Made by a program: the position numbers and the translations under genes. Shown in pieces: positions 1 to 9,041 of a stretch of 64,000 nt of DNA. The notes under the pieces are model-generated. The model was given only the letters and a program-made list of their open reading frames with translations, was not told where the DNA came from and did not search any database. Each line of letters opens with the position of its first letter. Position 1 is the first letter of the stretch. Source of the DNA: Furfurilactobacillus siliginis (GTDB lineage: Bacteria; Bacillota; Bacilli; Lactobacillales; Lactobacillaceae); assembly GCF_001437435.1 (NCBI RefSeq), contig NZ_JQCB01000002.1:129642-193641 (forward strand), in the 5' to 3' direction.

Positions 1-447
1 ACCGTGTTTGCACAAGGTGAAACAGGTAGTCGGGAAAAGAATTTAAAACGCTTTAGTACAGAGTCAAATGGTATTTTGTTAGGTGCTGCCAGCTACTGGG
101 AAGGAATTGACTTACCTAAGGATGCCCTGGAGCTTGTCATCATCACGAAGTTGCCGTTTGATTCACCAACAGATCTGTTAGTGGCCGCGACGAATGCGCG
201 ATTAGAGGCAGCAGGACACAATGCTTTTTATGCTTCTGCTTTACCAAAGGCGACGCTGCGGTTGCGTCAAGGCATTGGCCGTTTGATTCGGACGCCAACC
301 GATCGAGGTGTGATTGTGGTTTTAGACTCCCGACTCGTCAATAAGCGTTATGGTGGCACGATGCAGAAAGCCTTACCAAAGGGCTTGACTGTTATTTCGA
401 AACCGACGGCTGAAATCATTACACAAACAAACAATTTCTTTAGATAG
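1..447 (+). CDS. dinG: ATP-dependent helicase DinG family, C-terminal part (5' end outside window)
   Basis: The reading frame is open from the first base, so this is the 3' end of a longer gene. It encodes the C-terminal motor domain of an XPD/DinG-like superfamily 2 helicase. Visible motifs are GAASYWEGIDLP (motif V region) and QGIGRLIRTPTDRG (motif VI with its arginine finger), followed by DSR and a typical short tail. DinG-type proteins unwind DNA during repair; Firmicute versions often carry an N-terminal DnaQ-like exonuclease, which would lie outside the window. The gene precedes a ypmB-like gene and asnS, the same order as in Bacillus, which supports the assignment. Confidence 0.88.
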   Translation, partial: TVFAQGETGSREKNLKRFSTESNGILLGAASYWEGIDLPKDALELVIITKLPFDSPTDLLVAATNARLEAAGHNAFYASALPKATLRLRQGIGRLIRTPTDRGVIVVLDSRLVNKRYGGTMQKALPKGLTVISKPTAEIITQTNNFFR

Positions 448-458
448 CTGATCTTGCA

Positions 459-486
459 TTGTGTGTCTGAACAAGTTTGCTATAAT
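459..486 (+). promoter_or_regulatory. Candidate sigma-A promoter for the ypmB-like gene and asnS
   Basis: A TTGTGT box at 459-464 and a perfect TATAAT at 481-486 are separated by 16 bp, 40 bp before the start codon of the next gene. Assigned by eye. Confidence 0.5.
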
Positions 487-525
487 TAAATTCGTTATCA
501 TAGAACAGGATAAATAGGAGCAAAC

Positions 526-1029
526 ATGCAACGGCAGCAACATCGACGCAAAAATTGGTCACAAATTATTCTCTGGATCGTTTTAGCAGTAGCCTTGTTG
601 GTTGGTAGTGGCTTCATTGTGTTACATGAAGCGCTACGGCCAGCCAAGACTGCCGCTAGCCAGACGGTGGCTATTGCAAAGCAAAAGGCGGGGGTCAACG
701 ATGCCCATGGCTTTATGACCTACAATCGTCAACAAAGTTATTATGCAGTTAGAGGTCATAATAAAAAAAAGCATCCGGTGTATGTCGTTGTGGCCAAGTC
801 AACTGGGCATGTGACGACGTTAAGACAGCGGGATGGCAAGTCAAAGTCGGCTATTTTAGATCAGGTGTGGCGCACGCAAAAGCCACAGAAGGTCACAAAT
901 ATTGGACTTGGATTACGACATGGACAACCAGTGTGGGAAGTTTCTTACCTGAACCAGCGTGGTAATCTATGCTATATGTTGCTCCGGTACAAAGATGGTT
1001 CAACAGCACAGGCGATTCAAAATTTATAA
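526..1029 (+). CDS. YpmB-like membrane-anchored protein (DUF5590)
   Basis: A 167-residue protein with a basic N-terminus, one hydrophobic segment at about residues 12-31 and an extracytoplasmic remainder with PepSY-like strand patterns. This matches the YpmB/DUF5590 family of unknown function found between dinG and asnS in Firmicutes. The start is ATG with a TAGGAG ribosome site 6 bp upstream. asnS begins 21 bp after the stop, so the two are probably co-transcribed. No catalytic motif is visible. Confidence 0.8.
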   Translation: MQRQQHRRKNWSQIILWIVLAVALLVGSGFIVLHEALRPAKTAASQTVAIAKQKAGVNDAHGFMTYNRQQSYYAVRGHNKKKHPVYVVVAKSTGHVTTLRQRDGKSKSAILDQVWRTQKPQKVTNIGLGLRHGQPVWEVSYLNQRGNLCYMLLRYKDGSTAQAIQNL

Positions 1030-1050
1030 ACGGGTAGAGGAGATACGAAA

Positions 1051-2346
1051 GTGGAAACCATTAGTATTATTCATGCACCTGAACATGTCGATGAACGTGT
1101 TCGGATCGGTGTTTGGCTGAGCAACAAACGGTCAAGCGGAAAAATTGCATTCTTACAATTACGGGACGGGACGGCGTTCTTTCAAGGCGTTTTACGTAAA
1201 ACTGACGTCACCGAAGAAAAGTTCGCAGAAGCAAAGGAATTACGTCAAGAAAGTAGTCTTTATGTAACGGGAACAATCCACGAGGATGCCCGTTCTAAGT
1301 TTGGCTACGAAATTGAAATTGATGACTTTGAATTAGTGGGTGAAAGTGAAGATTACCCAATCACGCCTAAGGAACACGGGATTGATTTCTTACTGGATCA
1401 CCGTCACTTATGGTTGCGCTCGTCTCGGCCACATGCTTTGATGCGGATCCGTAATGAAGTTATTCGTGCGACTTACCAATTCTTTAACGACAACGATTTC
1501 ATCAAGTTGGATGCACCGTTACTGACAGGTTCCGCTGCTGAAGGTACAACTGAATTATTTGAAACGGACTATTTTGGACATGATGCCTATCTGTCACAAA
1601 CCGGACAGCTGTATGAAGAAGCCGGTGCAATGGCGTTTGGTCGCGTATTCTCGTTTGGACCATCATTCCGTGCTGAAAAGTCCAAGACACGTCGGCATTT
1701 AACTGAATTCTGGATGATCGAACCGGAAATGGCTTGGATGCATCAAGAAGAAAGTCTCGAACTGCAAGAACAATACATTGCCTTCTTAGTACAGTCAGTT
1801 ATTGATAACTGCGCGCGTGAATTAGAAACGTTGGGGCGCGATGTTGAAACCTTAAAGAAGTACACGAAGTTGCCTTATCCACGGATTTCTTATGATGATG
1901 CAATTACGTTACTGAAGGAAAATGACTTCGATGTTGACTGGGGTGTCGATTTTGGCTCTCCAGAAGAAACTTTCTTAGCCAATCATTTTGACCAGCCTGT
2001 CTTCGTTTTAAACTATCCCAAAGCTATCAAAGCCTTTTATATGAAACGCCACCCAACACGTGATGATGTGGTTATCTGTGCTGATTTATTGGCACCTGAA
2101 GGTTATGGTGAAATCATTGGTGGTTCTGAACGTGATACGGATTACGACTACCTGTACAAACAGATTGTTGAATCTGGTCAAGATCCTAAAGAATACGACT
2201 GGTACTTCGACTTACGTAAGTACGGTAGTGTTCCGCATTCTGGTTTCGGTCTTGGTTTGGAACGCTTCTTGACTTGGATTACATTACAAGATCATCTGCG
2301 CGAAACCATCCCATTCCCACGGATGCTAAACCGGATTTATCCTTAA
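1051..2346 (+). CDS. asnS: Asparagine--tRNA ligase
   Basis: Class IIb aminoacyl-tRNA synthetase of 431 residues that charges tRNA-Asn in the cytoplasm. It has an N-terminal OB-fold anticodon-binding domain (about residues 1-105), the motif 2 region [20 protein letters not shown] and the motif 3 sequence [10 protein letters not shown] near the C-terminus. The length and lack of a large insertion favour AsnRS over AspRS. The start is GTG at 1051 preceded by AGAGGAG. No T-box leader is present. A strong terminator follows. Confidence 0.95.
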   Translation: METISIIHAPEHVDERVRIGVWLSNKRSSGKIAFLQLRDGTAFFQGVLRKTDVTEEKFAEAKELRQESSLYVTGTIHEDARSKFGYEIEIDDFELVGESEDYPITPKEHGIDFLLDHRHLWLRSSRPHALMRIRNEVIRATYQFFNDNDFIKLDAPLLTGSAAEGTTELFETDYFGHDAYLSQTGQLYEEAGAMAFGRVFSFGPSFRAEKSKTRRHLTEFWMIEPEMAWMHQEESLELQEQYIAFLVQSVIDNCARELETLGRDVETLKKYTKLPYPRISYDDAITLLKENDFDVDWGVDFGSPEETFLANHFDQPVFVLNYPKAIKAFYMKRHPTRDDVVICADLLAPEGYGEIIGGSERDTDYDYLYKQIVESGQDPKEYDWYFDLRKYGSVPHSGFGLGLERFLTWITLQDHLRETIPFPRMLNRIYP

Positions 2347-2360
2347 AATAACGCATTTAA

Positions 2361-2402
2361 AAAGCCGGCGAGCATCCCTTTCAATGGGACCCGCCGGCTT
2401 TA
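2361..2402 (+). terminator. Intrinsic terminator after asnS
   Basis: AAAGCCGGCG at 2361-2370 pairs with the CGCCGGCTTT arm ending at about 2401, with an inner CATCCC/GGGA stem. Confidence 0.8.
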
Positions 2403-2430
2403 CTTATTAATTTGTGGAAAGGGGTATCGC

Positions 2431-3156
2431 ATGAAGGACTTCGCAAGTGCACTGTTAGCAGCCGGTTCAACTACTGTTAACAATCTTTTACTAACACGGT
2501 ATCGTGAACTTAGTATGACAAACGATGAGTTACTAGTGTTTCTGCAGTATAAACGTTCATTAGATCGTGGTATTGACTTTCCGGATGCACAAGCCGTCGC
2601 AGATGTCATGAAAACGACGACAACCGAAGTGTATCAGTTACTGGATGGGCTGCTTAAGAAACAATTGCTGGTAATTGAATCAACAACGGATGGCCAAGGT
2701 AAACTGCGAGATCGCTATGATTTTACGCCGTTATACCAAAGGCTGGCGGCGCTACCAGATACACTCAGCGGGCAAGCGGCAAGTACACCAACGATTGCAG
2801 CACCGAGTTCCACATCCGCGCGAGAAGATGTTTTCAATAAAATTGAGGTTGAATTTGGCCGGCCATTAAGTCCGACAGAATTGCAGACCATTGCACGCTG
2901 GTTTGATGAAGATCACTTTAAGCCGGAATTGATTTTAATTGCGCTGCGCGAAGCGGTCTTAAACCAAGCGTACAGTCTGCGCTATATTGACCGTATCTTA
3001 CTCAGTTGGCAGCATAAGAATTTGACGTCAGCTGGGCAAGTTGAGCGTGAACTTGGTGATCGGAGACATCAGCAGGCTAGTGCCACAGTGGTCAAGCCTG
3101 CTACTCATCAAGGACCGGCGATTCCGCTCTTTAAAGTTTCTGAAAGTGACGATTAA
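2431..3156 (+). CDS. dnaD: DNA replication/primosome protein DnaD
   Basis: A 241-residue DnaD family protein. The N-terminal winged-helix domain (about 1-110, with LLLTRYRELSMTNDELLVFL) and the C-terminal DDBH2 domain (about 130-210, with FGRPLSPTELQTI and the YxxRYIDRIL-like region) are both present. In Bacillus DnaD remodels DNA and helps load the replicative helicase. Start ATG with AAAGGGG upstream. The endonuclease III gene (nth) that usually follows dnaD is not present; a terminator follows directly. Confidence 0.9.
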   Translation: MKDFASALLAAGSTTVNNLLLTRYRELSMTNDELLVFLQYKRSLDRGIDFPDAQAVADVMKTTTTEVYQLLDGLLKKQLLVIESTTDGQGKLRDRYDFTPLYQRLAALPDTLSGQAASTPTIAAPSSTSAREDVFNKIEVEFGRPLSPTELQTIARWFDEDHFKPELILIALREAVLNQAYSLRYIDRILLSWQHKNLTSAGQVERELGDRRHQQASATVVKPATHQGPAIPLFKVSESDD

Positions 3157-3170
3157 TTTCATTCAAGTTT

Positions 3171-3222
3171 ATAAATCAAAAACACCGCTGACAGCAATTT
3201 GTCAGCGGTGTTTTTGATTTAT
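3171..3222. terminator. Bidirectional terminator between dnaD and pbp1A
   Basis: A near-perfect hairpin (AACACCGCTGACA paired with TGTCAGCGGTGTT) flanked by A- and T-rich tracts. It sits between convergent genes and can serve both. Confidence 0.85.
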
Positions 3223-3225
3223 AGA

Positions 3226-5490
3226 TTAGTGGGCTGCTGAAGAACTGCTAGCAGCTGGGGTACTTGTTGAAGATTGTGTGCCGGTGTTTCCACCATTACC
3301 AGCGCCTTGACTGGCACCAGTTTCAGACAGACGTCCAGCTGATTGACTTTCGCTAGAAGCACTTGAAGCACTGCTACTATTTTGGCTGGAGAATGATGAG
3401 AAGGAGACACTCGATGAAGATGAGCCAGAAGGGCTACTTTGATCTTTATCGTTTAAATATTTCCGCCAGTTAGAACCGCTGATAACCAATTCGTCGATGC
3501 CATTATGCTTAATAGATTCAACGTTACTTGGCTTTTCCCAATCGTCATTTGACTGCGTCTGAGCCATGTAACTAGCAAGGTACTTGTAGATTGATTCAGC
3601 AATAGAAAGCTGTGCGGTCGTCATGTAATGACCCGGCTCATTTGGCTGATCATAACCAGTCCAGACAGAAATGGCGCTGTGTTGTGTGTATCCAGTGTAC
3701 CAAGCATCCATAACAGCAGTGTGAGGAACCGTAGTGACACTATCAGGATAACCTGATTGACCGGTTTTACCAGCTTGGTGTAAGCCAGGAATGTGCGCGT
3801 CAGGGGCCCAAACATCAGTTGGCACACCCTTGAGCATGTCGGTCAGCATGTACGCGGTGGCAGGACTCATTGACCGGTGAGAAGAAACATCAAACTTGTG
3901 TGTTTCACCATCTTGCGTAACCACTTTTTTAACTAAATGAGGGGTGTGATAAGTTCCACCGTTTGCTAAAGCACCGAAAGCGGCAGATTCTTGCATACTT
4001 GAAACGTAAACCCCAATCCCGTTTGAGTAAACAAGTGGTTCTTTAAACTTCATCCCATTTTGTGCCATGAATTGGGTTGCACGATTAATACCAACTTCTT
4101 GTAAGGTACGGATGGCAGGAATATTCCGGGATTCAACCAGTGCTTTACGCATTGATAATGTACCTTGATACTTACCATCCCAGTCATTTAACTCAATGTT
4201 AGTGCCTGGATACGTGTACTTGGTATCTTCAAGAGCCTTAAATGTTGGCCATTGGTTATATTCAATCGCAGGACCGTAGTCCATAAACGGCTTGATTGTT
4301 GAACCAGAAGAACGGTCAGTTTGTGTCGCACGGTTTAAACCAAATGCCACATTTTGCTTACGACCACCAATCATTGCAGTGACAGCTCCGGTTTGTGGAT
4401 CAGTCATTGTGACCCCAACCTGTAGCAGTTCACTTGGGAAGTTGACATATTTGTCCGAGTTAACAATGTCGTACAACCGTTGTTGAGCACCCATGTTCAG
4501 GTTGGTGTAGATGCGAATCCCGTCTTTGTAGGGATTAAAGCCTTTTTTCTGAACTTCTTTGATAGTCTGCTGTAGATAAGCATCAACAACCTTGTTATCA
4601 GAGCTCGTGTCGTTAACACTGTGGTTGACTGAGAGTCCAGTGCTAACAGGGGAAGCAATCCCACTGTTCATATCAGCTTTTGAGATTACTTTATTTTCAT
4701 ACATGGCGCGTAAAACGGTATCGCGTCGTTGCTTTGCATAATTAGGGTGTGCAACTGGATCATAGTAAGTTGGTGATTGGGGCATCCCAGCCAAGACGGC
4801 AAACTGTGCGTAGTTAAGCTTGCTTAGCGGTTTGTTGTAATAATATTTAGATGCCGTGCCCATCCCATAGACACCATTACCCATGTAAACCTTGTTGATA
4901 TAGAATTCAAGAATTTGATCTTTTGAATAGTGTTTTTCAACGTAATAGGCAAGAGCAGCTTCCTGAGATTTACGCTTCAACGTTCGATCTGAAGCAGCGG
5001 TAGAAAACACGGATAGCTTAACTAACTGTTGGGTCAGTGTTGAGCCACCTTGCAACCCTAGTGAACTACCTGTGAAGTTAGCTGCAGCAGCACTCACAAT
5101 CCGTAGCGGATCAATACCAAAGTGATGCTTGTAAAAACGCCGGTCTTCAATAGAAACAACGGATTGTTTTAATTCCTTTGGAATTTGGTCAGATTTAACA
5201 TAGGTTCTATTTTGAGATCCAAGACTGGAAATGACGTTCCCTTTATCATCAAGGATTTCTGTTGAATTTTGACTCGTTAGCTGTGCCGTCGTTATCTTGG
5301 GAGCACTGGCCGCATAAACAGCGAAGAGGCCACCGCCGGCTAAGATAATCGCGAAGATAATTCCCAAAGCCCAATAGAGAATTGTACGCCACAAAGGTCG
5401 TCTGGGACCGCCTGTGGTCATTAGCTCGCCGTCATCGTCATGATAGCGACCAATCCGTGAATTCTGGTTGTTATTATTATTGTCAGACAT
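3226..5490 (-). CDS. pbp1A: Class A penicillin-binding protein 1A (transglycosylase/transpeptidase)
   Basis: A 754-residue bifunctional peptidoglycan synthase. A cytoplasmic Asn-rich N-terminus is followed by one membrane segment (about 35-59). The GT51 glycosyltransferase domain has catalytic Glu115 in SIEDRRFYKHH and GGSTLTQQL at 148-156. The transpeptidase domain has S397-TIK400, SRN at 454-456 and KTG at 574-576. From about residue 685 the protein ends in a long Ser/Ala/Gly-rich low-complexity tail, probably extended in the wall. Start ATG with AAGGAG; 18 bp downstream of recU, matching the recU-ponA operon of Bacillus. Confidence 0.94.
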   Translation of the reverse strand: MSDNNNNNQNSRIGRYHDDDGELMTTGGPRRPLWRTILYWALGIIFAIILAGGGLFAVYAASAPKITTAQLTSQNSTEILDDKGNVISSLGSQNRTYVKSDQIPKELKQSVVSIEDRRFYKHHFGIDPLRIVSAAAANFTGSSLGLQGGSTLTQQLVKLSVFSTAASDRTLKRKSQEAALAYYVEKHYSKDQILEFYINKVYMGNGVYGMGTASKYYYNKPLSKLNYAQFAVLAGMPQSPTYYDPVAHPNYAKQRRDTVLRAMYENKVISKADMNSGIASPVSTGLSVNHSVNDTSSDNKVVDAYLQQTIKEVQKKGFNPYKDGIRIYTNLNMGAQQRLYDIVNSDKYVNFPSELLQVGVTMTDPQTGAVTAMIGGRKQNVAFGLNRATQTDRSSGSTIKPFMDYGPAIEYNQWPTFKALEDTKYTYPGTNIELNDWDGKYQGTLSMRKALVESRNIPAIRTLQEVGINRATQFMAQNGMKFKEPLVYSNGIGVYVSSMQESAAFGALANGGTYHTPHLVKKVVTQDGETHKFDVSSHRSMSPATAYMLTDMLKGVPTDVWAPDAHIPGLHQAGKTGQSGYPDSVTTVPHTAVMDAWYTGYTQHSAISVWTGYDQPNEPGHYMTTAQLSIAESIYKYLASYMAQTQSNDDWEKPSNVESIKHNGIDELVISGSNWRKYLNDKDQSSPSGSSSSSVSFSSFSSQNSSSASSASSESQSAGRLSETGASQGAGNGGNTGTQSSTSTPAASSSSAAH

Positions 5491-5508
5491 GTTGCTCTCC
5501 TTAAACAG

Positions 5509-6120
5509 TTACTTCTGTGCTGCAATCAATTGATCAACAGCATTAAGATAGGGAATCAAAGGATTCATATGATATGGAATCAAAAAGCCAGCGTCTTCAA
5601 TGACATCGCGGGGAATTGATTTACGACCATCATGTGCCTGAGCGTCCCAGTATTCGAATAGCGTTGTTGCAGGTAACAAAAAGGTCTTGCTTTCATTTGT
5701 AAAGCGAATGATGGCAAAGCCAATACCGCCAGCCTTCACACATGCACGAAGATGAATAATCTGGTGCTCATGAAAGTTTTTGAGGGGAAACGATGTTTTG
5801 TTTTTGGTTTCCTTAGCATCGAAATCAATGTAATGACCACGATAGACCCCATTATAATCAGTTGTTGACGGTTGCCTGAAGTAGGCTTCCCGAATTGTTG
5901 CAGCAGACCTTTTAGGGTAATCAACCTTGACGATTTGAATCGGGGTCGGTTTCTTATGAATCACCGCGATATCGTTTGCCAAGTAATATTGGTTACTTTC
6001 GTTCAGCTCAGCTTCTAATGACATACCACGATCACTATAACTAGTGGTCGTGACTGGTTGTTTGTTAGCCGCTTGGTTTGGTCCGTGGTACGCTGCACCG
6101 TTGGGGTAACGGATGTTCAC
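5509..6120 (-). CDS. recU: Holliday junction resolvase RecU
   Basis: A 203-residue RecU resolvase. The N-terminus has the family signature RYPNGAAYHGPN, and the nuclease core has YIDFDAKETKNKTSF, containing the catalytic Asp, Glu and Lys. RecU cuts four-way junctions during recombination and chromosome segregation. The best start is GTG at 6118-6120, because the conserved N-terminus begins immediately after it; an AAAGGAG lies upstream. It is the first gene of the recU-pbp1A operon, divergent from ypsA. Confidence 0.93.
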   Translation of the reverse strand: MNIRYPNGAAYHGPNQAANKQPVTTTSYSDRGMSLEAELNESNQYYLANDIAVIHKKPTPIQIVKVDYPKRSAATIREAYFRQPSTTDYNGVYRGHYIDFDAKETKNKTSFPLKNFHEHQIIHLRACVKAGGIGFAIIRFTNESKTFLLPATTLFEYWDAQAHDGRKSIPRDVIEDAGFLIPYHMNPLIPYLNAVDQLIAAQK

Positions 6121-6339
6121 TAAAAACCACGCTCCTTTATAATGAACTTATTATATCAGATTTACACGAAGCACCGCGGTTTGCACAGGTTGGTAACATA
6201 GTCGTAACGAAGCTTTAATACTTTAATAATTGCTAAACATCGATGATTTCTGTTATGTAATGTGTTGAATATTACGAGAAGTTGCTGATTTACCGTGACT
6301 TATGGCAGACTATGATTAATTACAGGGAGGTAACAACAC

Positions 6340-6900
6340 ATGAGTCGTTTATGGGTGAGTGGCTATCGCAGTTATGAACTGGGTGTGTTTGGTAATCAAG
6401 ATCCTAAGTTGACCATCCTGAAGTATGCATTAAAGGAAGCATTACAAAATCAAATTGAAAATGGTGTTGACTGGATCATCACAGGTGGACAGCTTGGTGT
6501 CGAACAGTGGGTGATCGATGTCGCCACCGATTTGAAAAAAAGTTATCCGCAAATTCAGGTGGCCATGATGTTACCATTTGCAGAATTTGGTGGTAACTGG
6601 AATGAAAACAATCAAGCACTACTGACATCGTTAAAAACGCAGGTTGATTTTTCAGCGACCGTGTCTGAGCATGCTTATCAATCGCCACAACAATTAAAAA
6701 ATTACCAAGCCTTTATGCTTTCACATACGGATGCAGCACTTTTAGTATATGATTTAGAACATGAGGGTAAGCCGACGTACGATTACCTTGCCATTAAGGC
6801 ATTTATGGACGACCATCCCTATGGTTTAACGCTGATGGATTTCGACTGGCTTCAAGAAAGTGCCAACGAATATGAAGAAAATCATCGTGAGTCGTTTTAA
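6340..6900 (+). CDS. ypsA: YpsA family protein (DUF1273, SLOG superfamily)
   Basis: A 186-residue protein with the nucleotide-binding-like segment ITGGQLGVEQWVIDVA (about residues 47-62), typical of YpsA/DUF1273, a Rossmann-type family related to DprA/TIGR00725 proteins. The Bacillus and Staphylococcus members influence cell division, and the gene sits beside gpsB here as there. Biochemical function is not established. Start ATG with GGGAGG 8 bp upstream. Confidence 0.87.
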   Translation: MSRLWVSGYRSYELGVFGNQDPKLTILKYALKEALQNQIENGVDWIITGGQLGVEQWVIDVATDLKKSYPQIQVAMMLPFAEFGGNWNENNQALLTSLKTQVDFSATVSEHAYQSPQQLKNYQAFMLSHTDAALLVYDLEHEGKPTYDYLAIKAFMDDHPYGLTLMDFDWLQESANEYEENHRESF

Positions 6901-6965
6901 TTTACGTCAACTTGCGCTACAATATTTTAAGTCGTGTTTCGACAAATAGATGAGGTGTAACTTTC

Positions 6966-7376
6966 ATGCAAGAAATCAATTTTTCAACGCAGGACATTCT
7001 GCAAAAAGAATTCAAGGAAAAACGGATGGGTTCAGCTTACGACCCAACCGATGTTGATAGCTTCTTGGACTTAGTAATCAAGGACTATGAGACATTTAAC
7101 CGCGAAGTTTCCCAGCTGCGTGCTGAAAATGAACAGTTATCTGGTAAAGTAGACGACTTGACGCGTCAAGTAAATGCACGTCAAACCGTTTCCAGCAATC
7201 CAGAAACGACTAGCCAAGCCAATAACAGTGTCACGAATATGGACATTTTAAAGCGGCTTAGCAATTTGGAACGCCACGTGTTTGGTTCTCAGTTAGATAA
7301 TGGCAACCAAAGTGTGGCACCACAGGGACAATCAGAAGAACTTAACACAAGTTCTGAATCTGGCTGGACCGAATAA
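6966..7376 (+). CDS. gpsB: Cell division protein GpsB
   Basis: A 136-residue DivIVA-family protein. The N-terminal membrane-associated domain has FSTQDILQKEFK and the strictly typical GSAYDPTDVDSFLD segment, followed by a coiled coil (about 35-70), a variable linker rich in Asn/Ser/Thr and a short C-terminal helix (MDILKRLSNLERHVFG). GpsB links cell-wall synthases, including class A PBPs, to septal and lateral growth. RNase P RNA follows immediately. Confidence 0.92.
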   Translation: MQEINFSTQDILQKEFKEKRMGSAYDPTDVDSFLDLVIKDYETFNREVSQLRAENEQLSGKVDDLTRQVNARQTVSSNPETTSQANNSVTNMDILKRLSNLERHVFGSQLDNGNQSVAPQGQSEELNTSSESGWTE

Positions 7377-7389
7377 TTCTTTGTTAACC

Positions 7390-7778
7390 AATGCAAATTT
7401 CGGGTAATTGGGCGTAACTTATGTTGCGTCAGGAAAGTCCATGCTCGCACAGGCTGTGATGCCTGTAGTGTTCGTGCTCAGTGAAAAAATAAGCTGAGGT
7501 ACCTCTTTGAGGTAACGGCGGGAAAAAACGGCTACGGTTTCGGCTATGCCTGAGTATCCCTGAAAAGTGCCACAGTGACGATACCAGTTCGGAAACGGAC
7601 TGGGTGGAACGCGGTAAACCCCTCGAGCGGGAAACCCAAACTACGGTAGGGGAGCTTCACATAGGTAACTGAACTGATTGTGGGGGAGGACTTTGTGTCC
7701 TGAGATAGATGATTACCACGGAGTAAGCTGCGCCTGAGGCTTACGATGTACAAAACATGGCTTACAGAAATTTGCAGC
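7390..7778 (+). ncRNA. rnpB: RNase P RNA, type B (rnpB)
   Basis: Contains the conserved blocks GGAAAGTCCATGCTCGCAC (about 7431), TGAGTATCCCTGAAAAGTGCCACAGTG, GTGGAACGCGGTAAACCCCT, AGATAGATGATTACCAC and ACAAAACATGGCTTACAG. The P1 helix is formed by TGCAAATTTC (7392-7401) and GAAATTTGCA (7767-7776). The overall pattern is the Bacillus type B RNA, which trims the 5' leaders of tRNA precursors together with RnpA. Position after gpsB is conserved in Firmicutes. End points are accurate to a few bases. Confidence 0.96.
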
Positions 7779-7780
7779 AG

Positions 7781-7817
7781 GCAGAGACTTCTCACGTGTG
7801 AGGGGTCTCTTTTTTTG
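7781..7817 (+). terminator. Terminator of rnpB
   Basis: AGAGACTTCTCAC pairs with GTGAGGGGTCTCT and is followed by a run of seven T. Confidence 0.85.
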
Positions 7818-7885
7818 GTTGTAAATGGTAAGATGTCACTAATTAACCGTATTGGACAAGAGCTGATACGCACTGAGGAGAAGTT

Positions 7886-9031
7886 ATGCAAACATTTGAG
7901 TTAATGGCCACTTGTGCCGCCGGTATTGAAGCGTTAGTCGGTCGTGAATTACGTGACCTAGGCTATGAGACACAGGTTGAAAATGGTCGGGTCCGTTTTT
8001 CTGGAACTGTTAAGGATATTGTTCGAACCAATTTATGGTTGCGTACCGCTGACCGGATTAAAATTATCATTAAGGAATTTCCAGCCGTTACCTTTACGGA
8101 ATTATTTGATGCGACCCGTGCGTTTGCCTGGGACCAGCTGTTACCAATGGATGCAGCCTTTCCGGTTGAAGGACGCTCACGTGACTCACAGTTGCACAGT
8201 GTGCCGGATGCCCAAGCCATCGTGAAAAAAGCGATTGTGGACCAATTAAGCGATGTTTACCATCGGCGGACACGTTTGCCTGAAACCGGCGCGTTATTCC
8301 CACTAGAAGTTGCAATTAATAAAGATCAAGTAATGTTGACATTGGATACAACTGGCGATTCTTTGTTTAAACGTGGCTATCGGGTGGCCAAAGGTTCTGC
8401 GCCATTGAAGGAAAATATGGCTGCGGCACTGATCTTGTTGACACATTGGAATCCTAAGGACATGCCGTTTGTGGATCCAGTTTGTGGTTCAGGGACATTA
8501 CCAATTGAAGCTGCTCTGATTGCACGCAACATCGCTCCTGGAATGAATCGGCACTTTGTTTGCGAACAATGGGAATGGTTCCCACAAGATATGATTGATG
8601 CCGTCCGCGATGAGGCTGATGATGCAGCTGATTACGACAGCGAATTTGATATTTCTGGGAGTGATATTGACCCAGACATGGTTGCCATTGCCAAAAAGAA
8701 CGCTCAGGCCGCTGGATTGAGCCAGGACGTACACTTTACGGAAGGTGATGCAACGACCTTTAAAACAGATAAATTAAATGGGGTTATTGTTGCCAACCCA
8801 CCTTATGGGGAACGGTTGAGTGATGAAGAAAGTGTTCAACGTCTCTATAAAGGAATGGGTCGTGCCTTCAAGCCATTAAAGACTTGGAGTAAGTATATTT
8901 TGACCAGTGATTTAGACTTTGAGACTGTTTATGGTCAGCGCGCAACAAAGAAACGGAAACTCTATAACGGTGCCTTGCGGACAGATTTGTACCAATATTG
9001 GGGCAAGCCTGAATGGCATCACGATAACTAG
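7886..9031 (+). CDS. THUMP-domain RNA methyltransferase (YpsC/RlmL-like)
   Basis: A 381-residue SAM-dependent methyltransferase with an N-terminal THUMP RNA-binding domain (about 1-160) and a C-terminal Rossmann domain. Visible motifs are FVDPVCGSGTLPIEAALIA (SAM site, motif I) and VANPPYGERL (NPPY catalytic motif IV typical of N6/N2 base methylation). It resembles YpsC and the RlmL N-terminal half, which makes m2G in 23S rRNA; the exact substrate is inferred. Start ATG with GAGGAG 7 bp upstream. The next gene begins 10 bp after its stop. Confidence 0.88.
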   Translation: MQTFELMATCAAGIEALVGRELRDLGYETQVENGRVRFSGTVKDIVRTNLWLRTADRIKIIIKEFPAVTFTELFDATRAFAWDQLLPMDAAFPVEGRSRDSQLHSVPDAQAIVKKAIVDQLSDVYHRRTRLPETGALFPLEVAINKDQVMLTLDTTGDSLFKRGYRVAKGSAPLKENMAAALILLTHWNPKDMPFVDPVCGSGTLPIEAALIARNIAPGMNRHFVCEQWEWFPQDMIDAVRDEADDAADYDSEFDISGSDIDPDMVAIAKKNAQAAGLSQDVHFTEGDATTFKTDKLNGVIVANPPYGERLSDEESVQRLYKGMGRAFKPLKTWSKYILTSDLDFETVYGQRATKKRKLYNGALRTDLYQYWGKPEWHHDN

Positions 9032-9041
9032 CGAGGGTAAT

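Noticed and set aside
448..525. T-box leader for asnS
   Set aside because: The upstream gaps are too short, and no T-box AGGGTGGNACCGCG sequence or specifier stem is present.
6121..6339. Structured RNA between recU and ypsA
   Set aside because: No convincing conserved stem or motif; probably only divergent promoters.
8919..9041. Longer N-terminus of the M32 carboxypeptidase
   Set aside because: It overlaps the methyltransferase gene by more than 100 bp and lacks homology; ATG 9042 has a ribosome site.
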